Positions 9,729 through 19,176 of a DNA stretch of 23,525 bases are shown here, one piece after another. This stretch comes from Zancudomyces culisetae (lineage: Eukaryota; Kickxellomycota; Harpellomycetes; Harpellales; Legeriomycetaceae), in the NCBI GenBank assembly GCA_001969505.1, contig LSSK01000067.1:1-23525 (forward strand), written 5' to 3'. Each line of letters begins with the position of its first letter. The stretch's first letter is position 1. Under the pieces are notes generated by a model, which saw only the letters and a list, made by a program, of their open reading frames with translations, searched no databases and was not told the origin of the DNA. A program made the translations under genes and the position numbers.

Positions 9729-10080
9729 TCGAATACTATTTCTTTTTTTGTACACCTCTGCGACATCTCGCTCGTAGTATCGCGTGCTATACACATTACC
9801 AGTATTTCCTTTAGGTGAACACTGCCACTATATTTTATGTTTGGCACAATGTTCCTTGTGGTAGTAGGTCGTTTTTGTAACTACTAAAACTTTTTTTGGA
9901 TATTATTATCGTATTTGTCCTAGTGTTAATGCGCTTATATATTGTGGACGCAATAAAGTATACTTTCGATACGCCAACTTTGATATCAAGGATTGAACTA
10001 TGTTCTCTCTCTTAATTATGCCGTTTTTTAAATAGTTTCTTGTATTTTATTGCTGGTTGCATATATTCATCTTAATCTTG

Positions 10081-10353
10081 TCATAGTGGGAGACATCCGC
10101 TGACGCTTTTTTTAATGAAAAAAAGGTACACATCTTTCATAATATTATTGGCGGAAAGTGTTCTTTTGATCTGTGTAGAAATATTCGTCAAGCCAACAAA
10201 GGGATATCTTACGCTGTGTGAGTATTTTTTTATGAAATCACATTGAACGTTCTCAAGTTTCTTCGAGCTATACCATATCACATACTCAAGTCTTGGTAAA
10301 CTCTCACAAATACATATTAAAGTGCAACGGATATACAATACACTAGTAGACAT
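10081..10353 (-). CDS. Doubtful 90-residue ORF, faintly leucine-rich-repeat-like
   Basis: ATG at 10353 to TGA at 10083-10081. The segment ICESLPRLEYVIWYSSKK followed by LENVQCDF has the spacing of LRR strands seen in fungal F-box/LRR proteins. The frame also continues upstream of the ATG for a few codons, then meets a stop beyond which more hydrophobic-patterned codons follow. It could therefore be the tail of a decayed longer gene. A hydrophobic plus-strand frame (10322-10552, GTG start) overlaps its 5' end and looks like noise. Evidence is weak, and chance cannot be excluded at this length. Confidence 0.25.
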   Translation of the reverse strand: MSTSVLYIRCTLICICESLPRLEYVIWYSSKKLENVQCDFIKKYSHSVRYPFVGLTNISTQIKRTLSANNIMKDVYLFFIKKSVSGCLPL

Positions 10354-10580
10354 CACAACAATCAGTGGATATGGTAATCAAAATGTAACTTTCTTGACAA
10401 TATTTGCGCTTATACTGATAATAGTTTATTTTTTATTTGTGTTTGTTTTTGGATATATCTCATACTTACCTCCTCCCTACACTATTAACAAAATATTATA
10501 TACAGGAAATGTCTTTGGATACTTGTGTTGGTATGTGATGTTGCTAATATAGCATTGATTACCAAGGAAGCGATTAAAAA

Positions 10581-10582
<2 letters not shown>

Positions 10583-10613
<31 letters not shown>

Positions 10614-10618
10614 TAGAC
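10583..10618. repeat. AGAC tetranucleotide microsatellite
   Basis: Seven perfect AGAC units (10583-10610), then one AGAT and a final AGAC, directly visible. No gene spans it. Confidence 0.97.
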
Positions 10619-11210
10619 AAGCTGAGATCAAAAAATAAAATAATTATGAAATTAACAGCTTGTTTCAGTTTAAGCTGTAGTCATACCTGCTTCCATATTA
10701 TAGTATATCATGTTTTTTTTCTCTGGTTTGGCGAATAGGTGTAATAGGAAGGTTTGGTATATTGATTCTGGGTCAATTTTGTGAACACAAATTACTAGAA
10801 AACTAGCTAGTTACCGTAAAAGATATGTTGTATTCCTTTCCTCTATTCTCCTCTCACCTTTCCTTATAGTGTTTCTTGACTGTGCATTTTTCTTGAAGGA
10901 TAGGCATAATGAAAAAAGAGCAGTATGAGAGGTCTAGCTTATCAATGATTGGATAGGACCATGGGTAGATTTGAGCCTTAGTATTGAAACTGTAGTTTTT
11001 TTTTTGCCCAAAACACAACCAAAAAGAGCCAATAAAATATGAATGCAAAGGTAGTATTGAATCTCGAAATTTTGTATTAGCAAAAAAAAAAATTCAAAAA
11101 TTAAAAAGGTTAGAAAAAAAAAATCAAAAACCAAAAAAAAAAATAAAGAGTATAACCTTGTTTTTTCTTTTTCACAACTAGAGGTATAGCCATAATAAAG
11201 AGAGGATAAA

Positions 11211-12191
11211 ATGGTAAGAGCCCTTTAATATATTGAAATATGGTGTTTTTAGGCGTGTATCGGACCAGAGAGAGCTTATATAAAGGATTTTCGATGGGCG
11301 GCTGACTTTCAACTGTAAATTGTTTGCATCGTAACAGAAGGCAACATTCAAAAAAAGAGATTCGAGTGATTATGAGATGGTACAATTTGTGAATGTGATT
11401 TGAATCTGCTTTTTTCTTTAAGCTTTGTTTAATATCTCAAAATGAGTATTGACCGTGTATTGATTTGCGAGGTTTAACATGTTCTGAACCTTGGACTATT
11501 AGTTCAGAAATAACAACCATATTTTAGCTTGGTAACAAGGACTAAAATCGAAACAACAGAAAATGATACATATTGCGATTATGTGAATAAAATCGAGATA
11601 TACAGTGGCACGCTTCGATACCTATCAAATATAACAATTTTAAACTAAGATATCACTTTTGATAATGAAAAATAGACATCATTCAAGAGATTTGTAGAAG
11701 TTGGACGTGTAGTTCTTTTGACACACGGAAACAAGGCCGGTAGAATCGCCGTAATTGTCGATGTCGTTGACCACAACCGCGCAATAGTTGATGGACCAAC
11801 CAGTGGTGTTCACCGACATGTTGCCTCATTCTCTCAAATGACACTTACCGACATTGTAATCCGCAAGCTGCCACGAACCATCGGTTCATCTGCTTTGAGA
11901 AACGCAATCATCAAGAACAAGGTTGATGAGCAATGGGCACGCACTTCATGGGCCAAGAAGTTGGCAGTCCGCAGACGCCGCAGCTTGTTGACTGACTTTG
12001 AGCGATTTAAGGTTATGCGATTGAAGAAACAGGTATGTTTTTGTGCTTATTTACTTAACGGGATCCTATTGTGTTGTTGTTAAACCATTTTTAAACAGTG
12101 TACTAACCCTATCGTTTTATAACAAAAATAGCAACGTTATGTTGTTCAACGCCAAGTTGCACAGCTGAAAAAGACCGAGACAAAGGCATAA
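11211..12191 (+). CDS. RPL14: 60S ribosomal protein eL14, three exons
   Basis: Exon 1 is inferred to be just the ATG at 11211-11213, followed directly by donor GTAAGA. Exon 2 is 11676-12032 and exon 3 is 12132-12191. The join gives 139 residues (fission yeast 134, budding yeast 138). The mature start MTSFKRFVEVGRVVL matches fission yeast MEGFKRYVEVGRVVL. Other landmarks are AGRIAVIVDVVDHNRAIVDGP (family KOW-like barrel), WARTSWAKKL and LTDFERFKVMRLKKQ, ending in a basic tail rich in Gln and Lys. Intron 1 (462 nt) has a CTAA motif about 30 bases before its TAG. Intron 2 (99 nt, donor GTATGT) has a perfect TACTAAC. A long first intron next to the start codon is typical of ribosomal protein genes in yeasts. 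eL14 is a large-subunit structural protein. It is convergent with SIN1, with 152 bp between the stops. Confidence 0.94.
12101..12107 (+). promoter_or_regulatory. Splicing branch site of RPL14 intron 2
   Basis: A perfect yeast-type TACTAAC, about 25 bases upstream of the TAG acceptor at 12129-12131. It supports the intron call. The other introns carry looser variants (TTAAC, CTAAG), so the consensus is not fixed in this genome. Confidence 0.85.
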
Positions 12192-12343
12192 ATTAGTGAA
12201 ATATTTGAGCTTTGACATCCTTTGAACAGTTGTTTTTCCTTTTTGTTTTAAAAATCCTTGTTTATTACGATAGTAATACTGTTTATTAAGATATATAATA
12301 ATAAATAAAAGATTATAAATAATAAACATTCTAAATAGTGGGT

Positions 12344-15300
12344 TTAAGGCTTTGTGGAGTTAATGAGTTGGGTTATCCTCTGACAATCCTCCGCAGACTT
12401 GGTTTCGATCTGGATCGATTTGGCAAGCACGGGGGCATTGACATTGGATTGCCCAGTGTTGAGGTGGTTGTTTGTGCTGTTGGTATGTTGGTAGACTAGA
12501 AGTTTGAGTCGTTTTGGGTTTTTCAGGGATGGTTTGCAATGGACCAAGTCGTTTAAGGGTAGCGAGATGGATGAATTGTGCTGTAGCCCAGTACGTTTCT
12601 TTTGAAACATGGGCAGGAGCGAAACAAACTCAGAATCGATCATCAGGGTATATTCAGCTTTGGCAAACATTTGCAACCTACGGAACACCTGAAATGAGTA
12701 GCAGTTAACGGAGCTTGGAAGGAGGTCTATTGAGACAGATGATATATCGGACCTTCCAAGATTGCTTAAAGCGCTGCTGATGTTGTTGCTGTTACTAGAA
12801 ATGTTAAAATCATAGTTGTATTTGGTATTGGTGTTGGTATTGGGTTCATTTTGGGGCGAAAGCAATGTATTTGGAACTAGACAAAATTCCAAATTACAAG
12901 GTAGAAGCTCACCCACTGTCCTTGCCAATGCCAGTGGTTTTGCCGGTTCTTCGACGAATGTAAGCGAGTAATCTCGCTGAACCAACTCCCACTTTCTGCA
13001 CGCAAGCCTCAAAACATCAAACAGAGTATCTTGTACCATTGTACGGATAGTGGTGCTAAGATACACATCAGAATTCCTGGTTATATGCTTTCCGGTGTTC
13101 TTTTTCGCCTCATTTTGTTCTCTGTAGAAGTATATCCGCACTAACTGCGCCGACTCCCCTGCGTTTTGTGCAATATAGTTATAGGTATGGGTGTTATGTC
13201 TATACACCGAGTCCCTTATCCTCGAGCTGGTAAATTTCTGGGTACTGTCAACCTGAACACTGTCCCTCAGTGCGGGCATGTTCATCGCCAAATCATATCC
13301 ATGGTCTTCATTGGTCAGTATACGGCTGGTGCGGATAGCCGACAGAAATGTCTCTGGTCGCTCGTTAGTAGCTGTTTGGCGTTTAAACAGGCGGGCCGTG
13401 TTTTCATTAGCAAGCCTTGATCGATAATACATGTTTAGGGGTTTCGCGGCACCACTATAATCAGGATAAGCATTGTAGCCATCCGCACCAATACCAGCTG
13501 ACTGTGGCTTGTCCTGCCTTGTAGGCGCCAAACATATCGCAAATTCGGTTATTCCTATTTTGCTTACAACCCGTGTACGGTCTAGAACAGGAAAGTCGTA
13601 GTCAATCTCGCCATCAATTTCGGCTATTCGAACATCCCAACACTCAGCTCTCCCGTATTGCTCCAAAATGCTGCTCTCCACCGCTATCACGCCCATTTCC
13701 TTCGTATCGTTTGAGCTGTCAAGGCCATTTAGCCTATCACTCAATAAATACAGAACTGCTCCTATTAGCTGCTCCGCGGTAGCTGTCTCTGACAAATTGA
13801 CGTTTATCGCCCGTTCAGCCGCTTCCATACGTTCATTTTGCCTGTTAAACAAAATTTCAGGCAAGTACACTATTGTACTAAGCCCATTTTCTTGGTCAAT
13901 AAACTGTTTGTAGCCCACTCCAATTTGAACACTTGTAGTTCTCCCGCCTTTACCCTTAAGTAACTGACCCAACCCTGATGTCTGGGTCGCCCCAGCCCTT
14001 TTTATCATATCAATCCTTGACTGTCGTTGTTCTGACGCAGCCATCCATTTTTCCTGTTGTTTCCTTTTGGCTTCCAAGAGTACTTTTTCCTTTTCATCGT
14101 CGTCGTCATCCTCGAGTTCATCCTCCTCTCCATCCTCCCCTTCCCCTTCCCCCTCCTCCTCCAGTCCTTCAGCGTCTCCTGAATATTCTCCCGGTTCTCT
14201 TCCTCCTCCTTTTGCTCTTCCTCTTCCCCCCTCTCCACCCCTTACTTGACTTTTGCTTTCTTCATTTCGACCCCTTCCTTCATACAATATCGATATTGGT
14301 CTTATTGCAGCAACTGTGCCTTGTTTTGGCTCCTCCCAATATACACTTAGTGGCCTCTGTTTTTTTTGTAACATTTTCTCTTCTACACTCGTTTGTACAT
14401 ACATCGTCTTTCTCTTGTCTTCATTTTTCTCCTCTCGGATGCGTGATCCAGCCACTTTTTTATCCACCTCTTCCCTCGCCCCCGCCCCACTCCCCGGCCC
14501 ATTGCCCACCACATTTCCTGCAGGGTACGTTTTACTTCGTCGAGCCTTTATTGGTGCTACTAATTTCCTGATTCTATCTTCTACTTTGCCATCAAATTTC
14601 TTGTGGTCCTCATTTTCCTCTAAAGAATCTACCAACCTTTCACCCTTGCTATATTTTTCCTGTATATCTGCACCATCCTTTACACGCTCTTCTACAGGCC
14701 CCCCCTCCCCGTCTACTGTATATTCTGTTTCTTGGATGGTATTTAGTACTCCTTTGTCTATTGACCATATCCTCGCCATTCTTGACCCAGTTATATTGAG
14801 TCCCCTGTGGCTTTTTTTTCTCTGCCTTCTTTCTTCGTCCTCCTTACTTTGTTGTGCTCGTCTCAATATCTCTGCATTTTCCACCTTCGCTGGGTTTATC
14901 ACCATTTCACCAGCGTTCTTAATTCTTTCTAGCTCTAACTCACTTTGATCGCTCTCACTACCCTCCCGCCTCCTTGTTTTAGGTATCATTCCAATTCTAC
15001 CCTTCGATTCTACCCTCAGCATATCTATTAACCCCATTTTATCCACTTTTCCTGTTTCATTTTTGTTTGGTTCTTTATCTCTAGCCCCATCTTCCGTCGC
15101 ACAACTACCGTCTTTGTCATTCTCTATTTTTATCTCTAAATTTTGAATTACACGTTTGGTCACATCTTTTCGGTATTTTTTCCCCATATAATCTCGTCTA
15201 AATCCACCCATCTCCCCTCCACCTCTACCCTTTCTATCCAACTCATTTGCACCTACCACAGCCGCAAGTGTTTGATGCTCTGGGCTTGAGGGAATCTTTA

Positions 15301-15523
15301 TTTCCTCTTCACTCTCTTCCTCAGAATCATCATCACTCGTTGTTCTCTCTCCGTCCCATCCCGCCTCGCCTCCATTTTTTGTTTTCCAATACCCATAATT
15401 CCACTCGTTTTGGGCTTTTGATCTTTTAATTTGAATTACATGTTCCCCAACTCCATCTTTATATCGTAAAAACGACAATCTCATCTGCTCAATTACATAC
15501 TCTGCCTCTGTGATGATTGCCAT
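12344..15523 (-). CDS. SIN1: Sin1/Avo1, TORC2 subunit
   Basis: Single uninterrupted frame of 1059 residues from ATG at 15523. The N-terminus (YVIEQMRLSFLRYKDGVGEH) resembles the fungal Sin1/Avo1 start. The CRIM domain, at about 535-670, is the clearest part: LSTIVYLPE, the TAEQLIGAVLYLL helix, then EIDGEIDYDFPVLDRTR and ITEFAICLA, which match the conserved acidic CRIM signature. A Ras-binding-like ubiquitin fold probably spans about 793-885. A PH domain ends the protein, at about 940-1055. Between residues 60 and 535 it is highly charged and low in complexity, including an unbroken Glu/Gly/Asp block at 455-480. In TORC2, Sin1 recruits AGC-kinase substrates (Gad8/Ypk type) through CRIM and binds membrane lipid through PH. 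Long plus-strand frames over this gene (for example 13978-14571) are antisense shadows of its purine-rich coding strand. Confidence 0.93.
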   Translation of the reverse strand: MAIITEAEYVIEQMRLSFLRYKDGVGEHVIQIKRSKAQNEWNYGYWKTKNGGEAGWDGERTTSDDDSEEESEEEIKIPSSPEHQTLAAVVGANELDRKGRGGGEMGGFRRDYMGKKYRKDVTKRVIQNLEIKIENDKDGSCATEDGARDKEPNKNETGKVDKMGLIDMLRVESKGRIGMIPKTRRREGSESDQSELELERIKNAGEMVINPAKVENAEILRRAQQSKEDEERRQRKKSHRGLNITGSRMARIWSIDKGVLNTIQETEYTVDGEGGPVEERVKDGADIQEKYSKGERLVDSLEENEDHKKFDGKVEDRIRKLVAPIKARRSKTYPAGNVVGNGPGSGAGAREEVDKKVAGSRIREEKNEDKRKTMYVQTSVEEKMLQKKQRPLSVYWEEPKQGTVAAIRPISILYEGRGRNEESKSQVRGGEGGRGRAKGGGREPGEYSGDAEGLEEEGEGEGEDGEEDELEDDDDDEKEKVLLEAKRKQQEKWMAASEQRQSRIDMIKRAGATQTSGLGQLLKGKGGRTTSVQIGVGYKQFIDQENGLSTIVYLPEILFNRQNERMEAAERAINVNLSETATAEQLIGAVLYLLSDRLNGLDSSNDTKEMGVIAVESSILEQYGRAECWDVRIAEIDGEIDYDFPVLDRTRVVSKIGITEFAICLAPTRQDKPQSAGIGADGYNAYPDYSGAAKPLNMYYRSRLANENTARLFKRQTATNERPETFLSAIRTSRILTNEDHGYDLAMNMPALRDSVQVDSTQKFTSSRIRDSVYRHNTHTYNYIAQNAGESAQLVRIYFYREQNEAKKNTGKHITRNSDVYLSTTIRTMVQDTLFDVLRLACRKWELVQRDYSLTFVEEPAKPLALARTVGELLPCNLEFCLVPNTLLSPQNEPNTNTNTKYNYDFNISSNSNNISSALSNLGRSDISSVSIDLLPSSVNCYSFQVFRRLQMFAKAEYTLMIDSEFVSLLPMFQKKRTGLQHNSSISLPLNDLVHCKPSLKNPKRLKLLVYQHTNSTNNHLNTGQSNVNAPVLAKSIQIETKSAEDCQRITQLINSTKP

Positions 15524-15724
15524 TTCATTTACATTTATTTCTAAACCGTCGTGTTAGCTTTTCTGATATTTTAACCAAATTTCTGAATCCATGCCAACAA
15601 GAAATTAAAACAAAACTAAAACCAAAAACAAAAACAAAGTGAACAAAGCACTGGAAAAAGAAAAAATAGATACTGTTTTTCAGACAATCTGGATGGGTGT
15701 GGAATATCGGGCTTTTTTGACCAA

Positions 15725-15973
15725 TTACATCAATGAAGTTGGCAGCCAGTTTCCTTGTCCGAGAACTTGCGCTTTTTTATTTTTTGGTATCCCTACTCCA
15801 TTTGCACCATTTATCATATGTATCTTAACATCAACCAACACTCTAAGTGTGGCAAGCAAAAGCCAATTCTGAGGCAATGAAGGAATAGTTCTGTATATTT
15901 CATAATTATGGTTTATGGAAAAACCTTGCAGCAAGCAATGATTAGAAGTGTCAAACTCTTTTTTGGTAACCAT
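15725..15973 (-). CDS. Doubtful 82-residue ORF
   Basis: ATG at 15973 to TAA at 15727-15725. The sequence is mixed in composition, with segments such as IYRTIPSLPQNWLLLATLRV and IHMINGANGVGIPKNKKAQV that look more protein-like than flanking AT-rich DNA. An overlapping plus-strand frame (15639-15872) lacks an ATG. No family recognised. It may be a small gene, a relic or chance. Confidence 0.25.
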   Translation of the reverse strand: MVTKKEFDTSNHCLLQGFSINHNYEIYRTIPSLPQNWLLLATLRVLVDVKIHMINGANGVGIPKNKKAQVLGQGNWLPTSLM

Positions 15974-17093
15974 ATTTCTTTCTGCTTACCTAGTGATAAT
16001 ATACATATGAAGTTTCCTACCCCATGCTAATCATCTCTTTATAAACTTTCAGTTTATCTTTGCCCGGTTTTTGCTATGTATACTTAACTCTGTACTTTTG
16101 TAAAAAAAAAGCATTCTACATCATTCAAATGTATTATTATGGTTTAAGTACACATGAGGATACTTTTCATCATTAAATACTTGTGCATTTATCAGGGCTT
16201 TTATCTATAACAGTAGTTTAAGGTGATATATGGATTTTACTATGGATATTCGGACAATTATGAAGTTTATTTAATTCAGAGTTATTTGATAGTTCAAGTA
16301 TGTGTTTATTGGTGAATTTCTGTTTAGGAAAGATAGTATGCAGCATTTAAAGCATCACTTGAATTTGCTCTCGTCTACTGATGGATTGTCGATTCTTTGC
16401 CAGGTCTCTCTTGTTTTGATCTTAGTATTAGTTAAATGGGGTTTAAACGTACTATAAAGTACGACCTCTTATTGCCATAACTTTTTTTATTGAAATCCTC
16501 CTCTTTAAAATACACATAGACACATACACATAAGAAATGGTCGGATACGGGCAGCTACTGAGGGAAATCCCATTTAACTTGACTTTTCGCTGCAACACTT
16601 TTGTCTATTTCTTTTTCTATGAAAACAGGTTTTTTATATACTATAGTTACCCGCAAACTCTCTTTTTTTTCTGGTAGACACAAGGGTATTCTATACAAAA
16701 AAAAAAGGAATATTCTCATCGTTCAGATCCCACCAGGTTATTATCCAGTTGTGTTCCCCAGAATCATATCTACTTAGGCATTGAGCGCTTTATGTCTCAA
16801 ACAAAACAGAGGCGAAATAAATTTGATTTTAAGCTAGCTCTAGTATTGATCTGGAAGGAAAGCCGTTTTAAGCCTTTGCATGTTTCTATACTCATGTTCA
16901 ACACATATGATCTACCGTTAATAATGTTTTAGTGCTGATAAAAGCATCCTCACCAACACCAATGCTGACAACAAAATAGAACGAAGTCTAGGCTTATTGC
17001 ACTAAAACCTAGTTATTCTGGTCAAATTGTAACACTAATATAATTAGTTTCACCTTAGACGACAATATCATACCATAGTATATTCTAGATAAA

Positions 17094-17312
17094 TTAAACA
17101 CGCATATAAAGATAACTCAGCGGGGTTCCTCCCCTCCTCCCCTGATCCTCCCAAATCGATTTAAAATACTGGATATATCTAGATGCATTTATAAATGTTG
17201 GTTTTTCGCAATTTTTTTCATTGATGTGTTGAATTTGGGCCAGAACCTCATCCTCCACCCTCGAACACTTAAAGCCCGTGAATGGATAAGTATTGGTATG
17301 AATGATTGAACT
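17094..17312 (-). pseudogene. Gene-relic-like open frame, minus strand
   Basis: 72 consecutive sense codons between two stops, with no ATG near the head (the only Met is close to the end). The product is rich in charged and varied residues (VEDEVLAQIQHINEKN, then RYIQYFKSIWEDQGRRGG), unlike the Lys/Asn/Ile/Phe bias expected from random AT-rich DNA. Immediately upstream, two other minus frames carry short protein-like pieces separated by stops and shifts, out to about 17460, which would fit a decayed gene. No family recognised. An open run of this length can occur by chance a few times in 10 kb. Confidence 0.3.
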
Positions 17313-17695
17313 TTACAAAAGATACAATTCCCGCCAAATGGTGCAGCAATTTTCTGGTTTTTTATTTATGATTGTACTTGTTAGCAAAATGGTGGGAAAC
17401 GACGGGTGGTCAGTCCTGAACATAGAACTGCATATTAAAAATTAGATAGTTACTAGTTTCCCTTTAAATATTTTTATATTTAAATAATCAACTACACTTG
17501 AGAAATCACACACTTTGAGTTACAAAAAGTGAATTTGAGTTGAAGTTCAATATTGGTAGAACTCTGGGGCTTGATATATAGCACTTTAGCAAAATACGTT
17601 TTTGTATTTTTTACAGAATACGTATATCAGCTAATGTTATTTTTAAAAAACGTTATTCAGAGTATAAACAACATTTTAAACCTAAAAAAGCATTT

Positions 17696-17703
17696 TATAA
17701 AAG
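17696..17703 (+). promoter_or_regulatory. TATA-like element upstream of the 17816 relic
   Basis: TATAAAAG, followed by a second TATAAAAA-like stretch a few bases on and a CA-rich leader-like segment (about 17745-17770), about 120 bases before the relic frame. The position suits a yeast promoter, but TATA-like strings are common in DNA this AT-rich. Confidence 0.25.
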
Positions 17704-17815
17704 TATAAAAATATCAAGATTTTTCCTCCGGATTAAAATAAAAAGCAGTATCAACAACAATACAACCCTTGATAGCAAGGTCTAATAATACCCACCAATA
17801 TCAAATAATATTAAA

Positions 17816-18160
17816 ATAGTCAAGTTAGTATTCTTTGGTACATTGTTCTTGGGTTCAGCCCTGACCAGCTCATACGATGAGTGCGGTTTCCGGCAAAACC
17901 GTGAAAACAGCTTAGATGGTATCAACCCCCACAACTTGAGGTCTAAGATTCCCCGAGTGGAGTTTAAAACCTAGAAAAACCTTGGTGTTGACCAAAAATT
18001 ACACAAAAATAACAGTAGCGTAATTAAATGCTACAACTCGAAGCAGTTTGCATCAATTATATTTGTCACAACATCTAAAAACGGTGGATACATGGTCATT
18101 TTTGCAGAAAAGAGCTGTATTGGTATGTGCCAAGTCACCTCCAGAAATCAGTCCTATTAA
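17816..18160 (+). pseudogene. Possible decayed secreted cysteine-containing protein
   Basis: One frame runs 114 codons from 17816 to TAA at 18158-18160, interrupted only by TAG at 17972-17974 (codon 53). The expected start codon reads ATA, not ATG. The first 17 codons (VKLVFFGTLFLGSALTSS) form a signal-peptide-like segment with a basic n-region, a hydrophobic core and a small-residue cleavage site. The remainder is polar, with four Cys (codons 23, 72, 101 and 105) and an NSS sequon near 66-68, as in a secreted disulfide protein. Local GC content is raised over 17850-17965. I read this as a small secreted-protein gene inactivated by loss of the start codon and one nonsense mutation. Chance, or use of a distant spliced first exon, remains possible. 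Family not recognised. Confidence 0.4.
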
Positions 18161-19116
18161 ATTTCAAATGTACCTAAAGTTTTAGATGTAAATGCTCTTT
18201 TGTACTCTTGGCTTATGGTTAGATACCAAGCTTTTAGTCTCTCTTTTCTTTACTTGTACAAATTCTGTAGTGATTTTAACTGTTTTTCAGTTGTAATTAG
18301 GATCCATGCACGTTTTAATACTGAAAATAAATAAATTACCCTTTATCAAATACCTCACTCGTATTAACGTAGTGGATGAAATTACGAGATATACTTTCCA
18401 TCAAACATAAATAGTATATATGTAGTTGAGGTTTTGATTATTACTTGGAAATTTTTGTAGTTCTGTTTTATAGCTATTGTTTCTCAGCAACCAGGAGTAA
18501 CAAAAAAAAAGGATGGTCTTGAAACGCGGATATATTTCTAAGTGATCCATTGCTATGGTGTTTTACAAAGCTACAAACAAACATTCAACCAGAAAATTTT
18601 AAAACCATACCGTTTATTTCCTACTCTTGAGCCGATCACGATAATAACTACAAACTATTCAAAAAAAGGATAGATCAATGGTCCAGTAAAACTGATTAGT
18701 GACAACTGTTTCTTGTTACAGCATTTATTAAGGTCATATTGTTTTTATTAAAAATGACATACTTTTGCCAACTTAAAAAAATGGTATTTGCATGGTCTAT
18801 AGAAGTATACCCACCAATTAAATTGTCATCTTTATTATAAAAGAGTTAGACGAGACACTTAAATTCTGGGGTGATGTGGGGAGGGTTGATGTTATTGCAG
18901 ATGTTTTAATACACCATCTGCCTATGCACAATTTATATATATAAAAAGAGTCAGAAAAGACTCTCGGCTTCAGAAATTTGGCTCCTTGTACTTTTTAATG
19001 TTCCTGTCATTAGGTATCATGAGCGTTTCTGCAAGCAAGTTGATAGTGATGATGTGGTTAAAATCAGGTACAAAGATGATATTTCAGTTTAGTGTTTAAT
19101 TCTGTTATTAATTTTG

Positions 19117-19176
19117 GGCTTAGGCTTAGGCTTAGGCTTAAGCTTGGGCTTGGGCTTGGGCTTGAGCTTGAGCTTG
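19117..19176. repeat. Hexamer array (GGCTTA/GGCTTG)n
   Basis: Ten units of period 6: four GGCTTA, then AGCTTG, three GGCTTG and two AGCTTG. The first units are permutations of TTAGGC, a telomere-like word, but the array is degenerate. A period of 6 is compatible with coding: Gly-Leu/Ser-Leu on the plus strand or Gln-Ala on the minus strand, and open frames run through it on both strands. Confidence 0.93.

Larger units (their letters stand above)
9729..11210. other. Gene-poor region between the peptide gene and RPL14
   Basis: Holds the 3' region of the peptide gene, the doubtful minus-strand ORF at 10081-10353, the AGAC microsatellite, and A/T homopolymer runs at about 11080-11150 just upstream of RPL14. 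Those runs may serve as a nucleosome-excluding promoter element for a ribosomal protein gene. Nothing else could be supported. Confidence 0.5.

Noticed and set aside
10322-10552. 76-codon hydrophobic plus-strand frame
   Set aside because: GTG start; its hydrophobic Phe/Ile/Val runs are what T-rich DNA gives by chance.
11214-11675. snoRNA inside RPL14 intron 1
   Set aside because: CTGA and TGAT-like words occur, but C and D boxes are not properly paired and no closing stem was found.
13978-14948. Overlapping plus-strand frames of 197 and 231 codons, Pro/Ser/Leu-rich
   Set aside because: Antisense shadows of the purine-rich SIN1 coding strand; the SIN1 frame has CRIM and PH features.
16537-16677. 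46-residue ORF starting MVGYGQLLREIP
   Set aside because: The start looks protein-like but the second half is a Phe/Tyr-rich run expected from T-rich DNA; no signal for splicing.
17850-17995. Structured noncoding RNA (hairpins CTCAT/ATGAG and CGGTTT/AAACCG, and pairing of GGTTCAGCC with GGTGTTGACC)
   Set aside because: The same stretch reads as protein with a signal-peptide-like head, which explains the raised GC; the long-range stem needs bulges.
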